34,599 bases of DNA from an uncultured Roseiflexaceae bacterium (GTDB lineage: Bacteria > Chloroflexota > Chloroflexia > Chloroflexales > Roseiflexaceae). Made by a program: the position numbers and the translations under genes. Numbering within the stretch: position 1 is the first letter of the stretch; each line of letters starts with the position of its first letter. The notes beneath the pieces are model-generated. The model was given only the letters and a program-made list of their open reading frames with translations. It did no database searches and was not told the origin of the DNA. This document shows, in pieces, positions 9,219 to 17,648 of the stretch. Location: NCBI GenBank assembly GCA_903889425.1, contig CAISXI010000454.1:1-34599 (forward strand). The letters run 5' to 3'.

Positions 9219-10238
9219 ATGACAGTGACCAATCCAACAACCCCGCCGAGTATCGTAGATATTTTGAGTGACGCATTTGCAGCCCTGAATCGGGCGCCGT
9301 GGGTTTTGTTGGTGCCGTTGCTCCTCAATGCCTACTTGTGGTTTGGTGCGGGTGTCTCGTTGGCTCCACTGGTGGCACAGATGAGTGCCATGGTGCGTGA
9401 GATTCAACCTGATGGGGCAAGTACGAGCGACATCAAAGACGTCCGTGAGCAGTCATTGTTGCTTCTCGATGAAATCGCCAAGTTAGACATGCGTGGTCAA
9501 TTGGCGTGGTTGAATGTGGTGCCTTATACCATTTACACTTTTCGCACCACAGGGGCGAGTGCCGAGGCGCTTGGCTTACCCTATATCGTTGCCATGTCGG
9601 TGCCACTGCGTCCCAACGAAACCGTCCAAATCGCTGATGCGGTGGCGTTGTTTGGCTGGATTGCAATCATCAACGTGGTGGCATTAATCGCAAGTGGAGT
9701 CTTTTTGGAGTTGGCACGGGGTGGCGTGACCCGTATGCCTGATTGGCCACAGGCGCCGTCACGCATGGCCCGCACTGTGGCAGTGTTGTTGCTGTATGCC
9801 TTGTTGATGGCTGCGGTAGTGGCGTTGTTGTTGATTCCATTGACTATTTTTGTGATGTTGTTGTTTGGTGTGAGTCCGGCTTTTGGGGCGTTTGTGGTAT
9901 TTATTGGGGCCGGGGTCTGGTTGTGGGTAGGGATTTATATCGGATTTACGCGTGAAATCATGGTGCTGTCACAGATTGGTCCGATTCGTGCGATCCAAAC
10001 CAGTGTACAGATTGTGCGGGTATCGTTTTGGCGTACCCTCGCACTCTTGATGATATTGTTGGTAATTGCTGCGGGGAGCGGCGTGATTTTGACTGGGTTG
10101 ATTGATTCATTCATTGGACGGATTACAGTCGTCGTCATCGGCACGTATTTGACGACTGGGTTGGTCATGGCGCGCTTGCGCTTCGTGCAATACCAATTAA
10201 GTCAAATCGTTGCGGTGGCGCAACCGAGTGGGGTTTGA
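9219..10238 (+). CDS. Multi-pass membrane protein of unknown function
   Basis: Several long hydrophobic segments (e.g. VAVLLLYALLMAAVVALLLIPLTIFVMLLF). Start refined from ORF 9087 to ATG 9219 (MTVTNPTTPPS) preceded by aggag. Confidence 0.75.
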   Translation: MTVTNPTTPPSIVDILSDAFAALNRAPWVLLVPLLLNAYLWFGAGVSLAPLVAQMSAMVREIQPDGASTSDIKDVREQSLLLLDEIAKLDMRGQLAWLNVVPYTIYTFRTTGASAEALGLPYIVAMSVPLRPNETVQIADAVALFGWIAIINVVALIASGVFLELARGGVTRMPDWPQAPSRMARTVAVLLLYALLMAAVVALLLIPLTIFVMLLFGVSPAFGAFVVFIGAGVWLWVGIYIGFTREIMVLSQIGPIRAIQTSVQIVRVSFWRTLALLMILLVIAAGSGVILTGLIDSFIGRITVVVIGTYLTTGLVMARLRFVQYQLSQIVAVAQPSGV

Positions 10239-10251
10239 TGCATTTGCATCA
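10236..10251. promoter_or_regulatory. Inverted repeat TGATGCA-tt-TGCATCA upstream of gyrB (candidate operator)
   Basis: Perfect 7-bp arms; overlaps the stop codon of the upstream gene and lies 25 bp before the gyrB ATG. Confidence 0.45.
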
Positions 10252-10275
10252 GTTGTAGAGGAAAGAAATAGTTAT

Positions 10276-12198
10276 ATGAGTGATGCAGGAATGCAAGCTT
10301 CGGTGTACGACGAGAGTCAAATTCAGGTCCTTGAAGGCATGGAAGCGGTGCGTAAGCGCCCTGGTATGTATATTGGACCGACCGATATCAATGGCTTACA
10401 CACCATGGTCCGTGAAGTGGTCGACAATTCTGTCGACGAAGTCATGGCCGGTCGTGCCACTGCCGTCGAAGTCATCATCCACGATGATGGCTCCGTTACG
10501 GTGCGTGACGATGGCCAAGGCATCCCCGTCGGTATCCACCCCAAAATGGGCATTAGCACGCTCCAAGTGGTTATGACGGTGCTCCATGCCGGTGGCAAGT
10601 TTGGTGGTACCGGTTACAAAGTATCTTCAGGACTCCACGGCGTGGGTGTGTCGGCAGTCAACGCCTTGTCGGCGTATTGCCGTGTCGATGTCTACCGTAA
10701 TGGCCGCCACTATTATCAAATCTTTAAATGTGGTATTCCCCAAGGTGATATCACCGATGTCGAGCCAACAGAGCGTCATGGCACTGAAACGACGTTTTTG
10801 CCAGATACGACTATCATCCAAACCCTCGACTACAACTTCCGTACCTTGGCGCAACGTTTCCGCGAAATGTCGTACCTCAACAAAGGCCTGCGCTTCCGCT
10901 TCGTCGACGAGCGTGACGACAACGAACTCAACTTTTATTTTGAGGGTGGGATTGGCTCGTATGTGCGCCACCTCAACAAAGACCGGGCCGTGCTCCACAA
11001 ACATCCATTTTATGTGGATCGGATTGCCGATGACGTGGCGGTCGAGATTTCGTTGCAATATACCGACACCTACGACACCGACTCCATCTATTCATTTGCC
11101 AACAACATCAACAACACCGATGGCGGCGCGCATGTGACCGGCTTCCGCAATGCCTTGACCCGCGTCGTCAATACCTATGCCCGTGGCAAAAACCTGCTCA
11201 AAGAAAACGATACCAATTTGACGGGTGATGACGTGCGCGAAGGCTTGACGGCAGTAATTAGCGTCAAATTGCGTGATCCGCAGTTTAGCTCACAAACCAA
11301 AGAAAAACTGGTCAGCCCGGTGGCTGCCACTGCCGTCAATACCGTATTTGGTGATGCCTGGCAACAATGGCTCGAAGAAAACCCCGCCGAAGCCAAGCGC
11401 ATCATCGAAAAATGTGTCTCGGCAGCCCGCACCCGCCTCGCTGTGCAAAAGGTGCGTGAAACGGCCCGCAAAGGCGCCCTCGAAGGCTTTTCGCTCCCGG
11501 GTAAATTGGCCGACTGCTCCGACAACAACCCCGCCAACTGTGAATTGTTCATCGTAGAAGGTGATAGCGCCGGTGGCAGCGCCAAACAAGGCCGTGATCG
11601 CCGCTTCCAAGCGATTTTGCCGTTGCGTGGCAAGATCCTCAACGTCGAAAAAAGCCGCCTCGACCGCATGTTGTCGAACAACGAAGTCCGTTCGTTGATT
11701 ACCGCCATCGGTGCGAGTGTGGGCGATCAATTTGACGTCAGCAAAATTCGTTACCACCGCGTCTTTTTGATGAGTGACGCCGACGTTGACGGCAGCCACA
11801 TCCGCACCTTGTTGCTGACCTTCTTCTTCCGTTATATGCGCCCGCTCATCACTAACGGCAATTTGTATATCGCCCAACCACCCTTGTACCGCCTCAAGGT
11901 CGGCAAAAACGAACGCTACGTCTACGACGACCGCGAACGCGAAGAATACGCCGCCACCTTGTCGCCGAGTGATCGTAGTCGCATGGAAATCCAACGCTAC
12001 AAAGGCTTGGGTGAAATGAACGCTGATCAATTGTGGGACACCACCATGAACCCCACCAATCGGATTATTTTGCAAGTCACCATGGATGATGCCGTGGCTG
12101 CCGAAGAAACTTTCACCATGCTGATGGGTGACCTCGTGCCACCGCGCAAACGCTTCATCCAAACCCACGCCCCCGAAGTGCGCAACCTCGATATCTAA
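10276..12198 (+). CDS. gyrB: DNA gyrase subunit B
   Basis: VLEGMEAVRKRPGMYIGPT, GLHGVGVSAVNALS, EGDSAGGSAKQGRDR, LMSDADVDGSHIRTLLLTFFFRYM, YKGLGEMNADQLWDTTM. Confidence 0.97.
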   Translation: MSDAGMQASVYDESQIQVLEGMEAVRKRPGMYIGPTDINGLHTMVREVVDNSVDEVMAGRATAVEVIIHDDGSVTVRDDGQGIPVGIHPKMGISTLQVVMTVLHAGGKFGGTGYKVSSGLHGVGVSAVNALSAYCRVDVYRNGRHYYQIFKCGIPQGDITDVEPTERHGTETTFLPDTTIIQTLDYNFRTLAQRFREMSYLNKGLRFRFVDERDDNELNFYFEGGIGSYVRHLNKDRAVLHKHPFYVDRIADDVAVEISLQYTDTYDTDSIYSFANNINNTDGGAHVTGFRNALTRVVNTYARGKNLLKENDTNLTGDDVREGLTAVISVKLRDPQFSSQTKEKLVSPVAATAVNTVFGDAWQQWLEENPAEAKRIIEKCVSAARTRLAVQKVRETARKGALEGFSLPGKLADCSDNNPANCELFIVEGDSAGGSAKQGRDRRFQAILPLRGKILNVEKSRLDRMLSNNEVRSLITAIGASVGDQFDVSKIRYHRVFLMSDADVDGSHIRTLLLTFFFRYMRPLITNGNLYIAQPPLYRLKVGKNERYVYDDREREEYAATLSPSDRSRMEIQRYKGLGEMNADQLWDTTMNPTNRIILQVTMDDAVAAEETFTMLMGDLVPPRKRFIQTHAPEVRNLDI

Positions 12199-12223
12199 GA
12201 GGTAAGCGAATACCCGAATTTTT

Positions 12224-12257
12224 AGCCCCCTCTATGGAATACACCATAGAGGGGGCT
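12224..12257 (+). terminator. Strong hairpin downstream of gyrB (putative terminator, lacks a clear U tract)
   Basis: agccccctctatgg-aataca-ccatagagggggct, 14-bp perfect arms. Confidence 0.6.
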
Positions 12258-12413
12258 CGTATATACACGTGAGTATCAGTTTATGGTGCGGTTTTTGGGA
12301 AAGTGGTGGTGGCAAATGCGATGCGCCCCCTCCTAATATGTCGTGTTTTCGAGGGAAGGATTAATAACGAATCGGGTACAATGAGGCTATCAATTTTGAT
12401 GGAAAGGTCCGAT

Positions 12414-13352
12414 ATGAAAATTCTCATCCCCGATTCGATTGCGCTCCCGTTTCCAGTGAATGCTGTTGATAATTACGTCGTTTATTCTATTACTGCACCA
12501 TTTACTCCAGCGCATGTAGACGCACAAATGCTGGTGTTGTGGGGCAATAGTGCCGCAAATTTGCACTCGGCGGTACATGATTTGCCCAATCTGCAATTAG
12601 TCCAGACGCTGGCGGCCGGCCCCGATGCCGCCTTGGCAGCAGGATTTGCGCCCCACATCACGATTTGCTCGGGGCGGTCGTTGCACGATGGCCCCGTCGC
12701 CGAACACGCCTTGGCCATGCTGTTGTATGTCATCCGGGGTATCGATCAATTGGTGGTGGCGCAACAGGCACGTGTCTGGGATACCCGCATCGGCAAAGAC
12801 CAAACTGTGCCAGCAACGCAGGGTTTGTACACCTTGGCCGGCGCAACGGTGGTCATCCTGGGCTACGGCTCGATTGCGGCGGCGCTGACGCCGTTGTTGC
12901 AGGGACTGGGGGCCACGGTGATTGGAGTGGCGACCAGTGCGGGTGTGCGCTACGGACACCCGGTGAGCGCCATGACCGACGTGCATCAGGTATTGCCGCA
13001 GGCCGATGTGGTGCTGTCGTTGTTGCCGGCCTTGCCGACCACCGAGCGCTTGGTTGACGGAGCGTTTTTGGCGCGCCTCAAACCGAGTGCGGTGTTTGTG
13101 AATGTGGGACGTGGCAAAACAGTCGACGAGGATGCGTTAGTTGATGCATTGAAAACGGGGCAGTTACGGGCGGCGGCCTTGGATGTGACCTACGTCGAGC
13201 CATTGCCGGCGGCGTCACCGTTGTGGGATTGCCCAAATTTGTTGCTGACGCCCCACGTGGCCGGCGGCCGCCCGCAAGGGGCGGTGGCGTTGGTGCAGGC
13301 ACAGGTGTCCGCAGTGCGGGCTGGACAAGCGGCGCGCAACGTGGTGCGCTGA
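12414..13352 (+). CDS. D-isomer-specific 2-hydroxyacid dehydrogenase family protein
   Basis: VVILGYGSIAAALTPLLQGLGATVIGV (Rossmann), VFVNVGRGKTVDEDALVDALKTGQLRAAALDVTYVEPLP, LLLTPHVAGG. Confidence 0.92.
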   Translation: MKILIPDSIALPFPVNAVDNYVVYSITAPFTPAHVDAQMLVLWGNSAANLHSAVHDLPNLQLVQTLAAGPDAALAAGFAPHITICSGRSLHDGPVAEHALAMLLYVIRGIDQLVVAQQARVWDTRIGKDQTVPATQGLYTLAGATVVILGYGSIAAALTPLLQGLGATVIGVATSAGVRYGHPVSAMTDVHQVLPQADVVLSLLPALPTTERLVDGAFLARLKPSAVFVNVGRGKTVDEDALVDALKTGQLRAAALDVTYVEPLPAASPLWDCPNLLLTPHVAGGRPQGAVALVQAQVSAVRAGQAARNVVR

Positions 13353-13354
13353 GG

Positions 13355-14314
13355 TTATTGGTTGTTTTTTTCGATTTCGGCGCGGCGCAGGCGGTACAAA
13401 ATTTCTTCTTCGACGCGCCGCACGCCGCCGATGCGGTCGGCAATCACGCCAAACAAAAAGATGATAAAGCCGATGATCAGCAAAGTGCTGCCGGCAACCA
13501 AGGCTTGGTCGTTGGTGGCGACCAAGCCATAGGCACGTGCCACATAGACATACAAAGCCCGGCCCAGCAATACAATCCCAGCCAACAGAAAGGGGATTGC
13601 GAGATACGAAAAACTTTTGAGTGGCTCGTAGGTGGCATAGGTGCGGGCAATGGTAGCCGCTTGGCGCTTGATGAAGTTCCAATTGCCGGTGAACAAACGT
13701 GATTCCCGCGTGACCAGATTGGTTTTGATGGGCACGTGGTGGATGGCTAATTTGCGTTTGCCGGCTTGGATGAGTACTTCGATGGTATACGAAAAATCAC
13801 TGGTCACAAAGGTGCGCAAGGCCGCTTCGCGCGACAGCGCGCGGAAGCCGCTGACGGTGTCGGGCACATCGGTGCCCGACGCCCAGCGCACTACGCCACT
13901 GCCCACATATTGCAAAAATTTCTTGAGGGGCGAAAAGTGGTCGAGTTGCTGGACTTGGCGATCGCCCACCACCATATCGGCTTGTTTGGCCAAAATAGGC
14001 GCCACCAAGCGGGGGATTTCGCTGCCCGGGTATTGGTGGTCGGCGTCGGTATTGACGATGATGTCGGCGCCGAGGCGCAGACAATTGTCGATACCGGTTT
14101 GGTAGGCGTAGGCCAAACCACGCCGAGCCGTATGACTGATGACATAATCGACCCCAGCGGCCCGGGCGATGGCCACGGTATCGTCGGTGCTGCCGTCGTC
14201 GATGAGCAATACTTCGACCACATCGATACCGGGGATTTGGCGGGGGATATGGCTGACCACCTCGGCGATGGTTTCTGCTTCATTGAGGGCCGGGATTTGG
14301 ACGATGAGCTTCAT
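13355..14314 (-). CDS. Glycosyltransferase family 2 (dolichol-P-mannose synthase-like) with C-terminal TM segments
   Basis: VQIPALNEAETIAEVVSHIP...VLLIDDGSTDDTVAIARAAG...NTDADHQYPGSEIPRLV; two hydrophobic helices at C-terminus. Confidence 0.93.
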   Translation of the reverse strand: MKLIVQIPALNEAETIAEVVSHIPRQIPGIDVVEVLLIDDGSTDDTVAIARAAGVDYVISHTARRGLAYAYQTGIDNCLRLGADIIVNTDADHQYPGSEIPRLVAPILAKQADMVVGDRQVQQLDHFSPLKKFLQYVGSGVVRWASGTDVPDTVSGFRALSREAALRTFVTSDFSYTIEVLIQAGKRKLAIHHVPIKTNLVTRESRLFTGNWNFIKRQAATIARTYATYEPLKSFSYLAIPFLLAGIVLLGRALYVYVARAYGLVATNDQALVAGSTLLIIGFIIFLFGVIADRIGGVRRVEEEILYRLRRAEIEKNNQ

Positions 14315-14338
14315 GACAATCTCCGTTTGTACAAAAAA

Positions 14339-16303
14339 TCAAATCACCCGATCATTGCCACCATCAATCGGGATTTGGGCGCCGGTGGTGCGGGCAAATA
14401 CATCGCTACATAACGCCACTACCAGTTTGGCCACATCGTGGCTGGTGATGGTGGTATGCAAAATATTGTTCTTTTTGTAGTCGTCGATGCTCATGCCATA
14501 GTTGGCTGCCCGGCTCGCAAGCACATCGTCACTCCAAATACCGGTATCAAAGACTTGGTTGGGGTGCACCACATTTACGCGAATGCCCGCCTCGCCCCAT
14601 TCGAGCGCCGCCACCCGCGCCAGCTGGGTGATGGCGGCCTTGGAGGCCGAGTAGGCGGCTGCCCCTGGCCCGGGTGCCGGTACATTTTTTGAACCAATAA
14701 TCACGACCCGTCCGCCATCATGAGCCAAGGCCAGCAAGGGCTGACATTCGCGCATCAACACCATATTGGCATCGAGATTGATGGCCATGGTGCGGCGCCA
14801 TTCGTCGCTAGGCAGGGCATTGATGAGGCGACTTTTGGGGAAGATGCCGGCGTTGAGTACGAGAATGTCGATACCCCCAAAGGCCTGCACGCCTTGGTCA
14901 ATCGCCGCCCCAATCGCTTGTTCGTTGCTGATATCGCAGATGATAGTACAGACATCAGGGCGGGCAAATACCTCAGTCAGGCGCGGATTGATGTCGAGCG
15001 CGATGACAGCGGCGCCTTGGGCCAACAAGGCTTCAACGCAGGCCCGACCAATCCCCGAGGCTGCCCCCGTCACCAAGGCTACTTGGCCACTCAAGGGAGG
15101 GGCGTGGCCCAGCAGTTTGAGTTTGACCTGCTCGAGTTCCCAGTATTCGATGGCAAATAAATCGGCATCAGGCAAGGGCGTGTAGCCCCCCAATGCTTCA
15201 GCGTTGACGATGACGGGAATGCTCTGGCGATAGACATCGCCGCCAATCAAGGCTTCGCGCACCCGCCGCCCTACACTCAACACCCCCAGCTCGGGGTCGA
15301 GCACGATGCGGGGCGCGGGGTCGAGCATGGTGAGTGGCGTGGTGGCGTCGGCGCTGTATTGGCCAAACCAGGTCTGATAGCGCGCCACAAAAGCGGCCAC
15401 ATCGCGCCCCACCAAGGGAATCTGACGGGTGCGGATGATATGGTCGGGGGTGACACAGCCGCGCTGGGCGATACTGGCCAAATCGGGGCGCGCTACAAAG
15501 GCCGCTCCAGCTGCATCGGTTTGGGGTATCAGGACCACCGCAGCGCCGAGGGCGCTGGCGATGTCGTGGCGCAATTGGGCCCGGGCTTGGCGGGCGACAG
15601 GTGGGGCAAAAACCGTGGCGGTGGCTGGGTGAATTTGTTGTGACACAAATTGTTCGGCCACGTTGACGTAGTGAATCATGCGGTCGTAGCTAGTTTTGGC
15701 ATCGTCGCCCCAGGTGAAAATCCCATGGTTGAGCAAAATCAACCCTTCGTGATGGGGCTGCAGTTGGCTGGCGAGTTGCTGGGCACAATGGCGGGCCAAG
15801 GCGAATCCCGGCATCACATAGGGCACTACCAAGAATTTGTCGCCGTAGAGTTGTTGGATGTATTCGTTGGCCTGGGGAGTATCGAGGATGGTCAATACGG
15901 CATCGGCGTGGGTATGGTCGACATAGGTATAGGGGATGATGGCGTGCAAAATCGCTTCGACCGAGGGAGTGGGCGCGCTACTATCGGTGAGGGCGCAACG
16001 CATGGCATTGACCATGGCGGCATCACTAAGCTCGGGCAATTGTCCCATGCGCACCAAGGGGTCGAGTCGGCAGGGCGCAAAGCCGCGGCGGTCGATGGTA
16101 CCGAGGTCGTGTCCACTGCCTTTGATATATAAAATAGTCTCGCTATCGCCAAACAAATTCTGTGCGGTGATTTTGACAGACGTGTTGCCACCGCCATGGA
16201 GCACCAAGGCGGGGTCGGCGCCCAGCAGGCGCGAGGTGTAGATGCGCAAATCGAGTGGGGTGGCGCATTGCATGGCCGTGGCATCGTTCCAGCGATTGTG
16301 CAT
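14339..16303 (-). CDS. Bifunctional class II aldolase/short-chain dehydrogenase (rhamnulose-1-phosphate aldolase/dehydrogenase-like)
   Basis: N-terminus LVLHGGGNTSVK, YVDHTHADAVL, GLILLNHGIFTWG (class II aldolase); C-terminus ALVTGAASGIGRACVEALLAQG...AAYSASKAAITQLARVAALEW (SDR). Confidence 0.92.
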   Translation of the reverse strand: MHNRWNDATAMQCATPLDLRIYTSRLLGADPALVLHGGGNTSVKITAQNLFGDSETILYIKGSGHDLGTIDRRGFAPCRLDPLVRMGQLPELSDAAMVNAMRCALTDSSAPTPSVEAILHAIIPYTYVDHTHADAVLTILDTPQANEYIQQLYGDKFLVVPYVMPGFALARHCAQQLASQLQPHHEGLILLNHGIFTWGDDAKTSYDRMIHYVNVAEQFVSQQIHPATATVFAPPVARQARAQLRHDIASALGAAVVLIPQTDAAGAAFVARPDLASIAQRGCVTPDHIIRTRQIPLVGRDVAAFVARYQTWFGQYSADATTPLTMLDPAPRIVLDPELGVLSVGRRVREALIGGDVYRQSIPVIVNAEALGGYTPLPDADLFAIEYWELEQVKLKLLGHAPPLSGQVALVTGAASGIGRACVEALLAQGAAVIALDINPRLTEVFARPDVCTIICDISNEQAIGAAIDQGVQAFGGIDILVLNAGIFPKSRLINALPSDEWRRTMAINLDANMVLMRECQPLLALAHDGGRVVIIGSKNVPAPGPGAAAYSASKAAITQLARVAALEWGEAGIRVNVVHPNQVFDTGIWSDDVLASRAANYGMSIDDYKKNNILHTTITSHDVAKLVVALCSDVFARTTGAQIPIDGGNDRVI

Positions 16304-16345
16304 GATGGTATTCCTGTAGCAATTGCATCCATAATAACATATTGA

Positions 16346-16380
16346 TGAAGGAGGAAGTATGAAGGAGGAAGTAGGAAGTA
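16346..16380 (+). repeat. Tandem 14-bp repeat TGAAGGAGGAAGTA x2 plus partial GGAAGTA
   Basis: tgaaggaggaagta at 16346-16359 and 16360-16373, ggaagta at 16374-16380. Confidence 0.9.
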
Positions 16381-16382
16381 GA

Positions 16383-16426
16383 GACGCAACAGGCTGCGAC
16401 TGTACAAGGACGCAGCAGGCTGCGTC
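16383..16426. repeat. Two copies of an 18-bp palindromic element GACGCARCAGGCTGCGWC
   Basis: gacgcaacaggctgcgac (16383-16400) and gacgcagcaggctgcgtc (16409-16426); the second is gacgcagc-ag-gctgcgtc. Confidence 0.85.
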
Positions 16427-16446
16427 TAGGTATGCAGATTATCTCG

Positions 16447-16452
16447 TATAAT
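16447..16452 (+). promoter_or_regulatory. -10 element TATAAT 7 nt from the start codon of the lipoprotein gene
   Basis: cgTATAATcaatggtGTG; no obvious -35. Confidence 0.45.
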
Positions 16453-16459
16453 CAATGGT

Positions 16460-17632
16460 GTGAAACAGCCAATCAATTTTTTGTTCATGTGTATATCGAT
16501 TTTGAGCCTGGTGGCCTGTAGTCGCCCTGTCTCTGTACCGGCTTTTGCTACCCCTACTGCCGTGTTAGCGGCTGAGGTACTGGGCGAAACAGTCGTCACC
16601 ACGCCGGTGCCACTCACCCTCGTGCCATGGCAGTCGCCCGACGGTCGGGTGCAGTTGCGTGTGCCCCAAGCCTGGAGCATCGAAAGTCATAGCGATGCCG
16701 GTCGGGCCTTGTGGATCTGGAATGCCCCCAATCAACGCGGCCTGATTTCGTTGTTGCTTATCGCAAGTCCTACCGCGTTGGAGACCAGCGCCCGCCAAGA
16801 ATTGTTGCTCCAGACCCTCAATCAACTGGGTGCCACTAGCCAAGGCGACATTAATACCGACAATCAAGGGCGGATGATAATGGAAGCCAGTGGTAGTGGT
16901 ACCAATCGCGAAGGGCGCGCCGTGCCGATGTGGCTACGGGTCAGTGTCCAACAATTCGCCGATAGTATTGCCATTGTGGTGATGAGCGTGCCAGAGTCTG
17001 ATATTGCCCTGATTCAACCCGTGGTCGATCAGATTTTGGCGACGGTCGATGTGGCGCCCTTGCCGACGGTGACACCCATCCCCACCGCCACCCCCGCGCC
17101 GTTTACCAAAGACACCTTTGACCAAGACGACGGTAAATGGTTCGTAGGCGACGATCTGCGCCGTGCCATCGCGGTACGTGATGGGGTTTATCGCATCTAT
17201 TTGCGCATGGCCGATAGCTACTACCTCAGTGCGCCTGCCGAAATAGCGCGGCTCGACCAACACATCAGTGTCGATATGGCCTTTGACGGCTCGGCACGCA
17301 TCGGCACCGCCTTGCGCTTCCATGCCCGCCCCGACGATACCCGCGACTATGTGGTCTGCTGGATTAGTCCACTGCAACGGTTTGGCTGTGTGCGCTCTGA
17401 CGGCGATAAATGGCAAACCATGCAAGATGTCACCGATAGTACTATTATTAAACCAACGGAAGTCAATCACGTCGAATTTGCGGTGCAAGGTGACCAATAT
17501 ACCTTTACCGTCAATGGGAGCGTGCTGGCCACCTTTGCCACCACCATGCCCGATGCGGGGGTGCCTGGCCTCTATGTCGAAACCTTCGATTCGGCTGCTG
17601 GTGGTCTGTTTGATAACGTAGAAACATCGTGA
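16460..17632 (+). CDS. Secreted lipoprotein with DcrB/PsbP-like N-domain, Pro-Thr linker and jelly-roll-like C-domain (hypothetical)
   Basis: GTG start, signal with lipobox SLVAC, linker LPTVTPIPTATPAP, C-terminus resembling DUF1080/LamG-type beta-sandwich. Confidence 0.72.
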   Translation: MKQPINFLFMCISILSLVACSRPVSVPAFATPTAVLAAEVLGETVVTTPVPLTLVPWQSPDGRVQLRVPQAWSIESHSDAGRALWIWNAPNQRGLISLLLIASPTALETSARQELLLQTLNQLGATSQGDINTDNQGRMIMEASGSGTNREGRAVPMWLRVSVQQFADSIAIVVMSVPESDIALIQPVVDQILATVDVAPLPTVTPIPTATPAPFTKDTFDQDDGKWFVGDDLRRAIAVRDGVYRIYLRMADSYYLSAPAEIARLDQHISVDMAFDGSARIGTALRFHARPDDTRDYVVCWISPLQRFGCVRSDGDKWQTMQDVTDSTIIKPTEVNHVEFAVQGDQYTFTVNGSVLATFATTMPDAGVPGLYVETFDSAAGGLFDNVETS

Positions 17633-17648
17633 AGGCCATACAAGGGAG

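Noticed and set aside
11290-12168. 292-aa minus-strand ORF antisense to gyrB
   Set aside because: Fully overlaps the conserved gyrB coding region; no family features.
13766-14413. 215-aa plus-strand ORF
   Set aside because: Antisense to the GT2 gene; no domain, consistent with a frame artefact.
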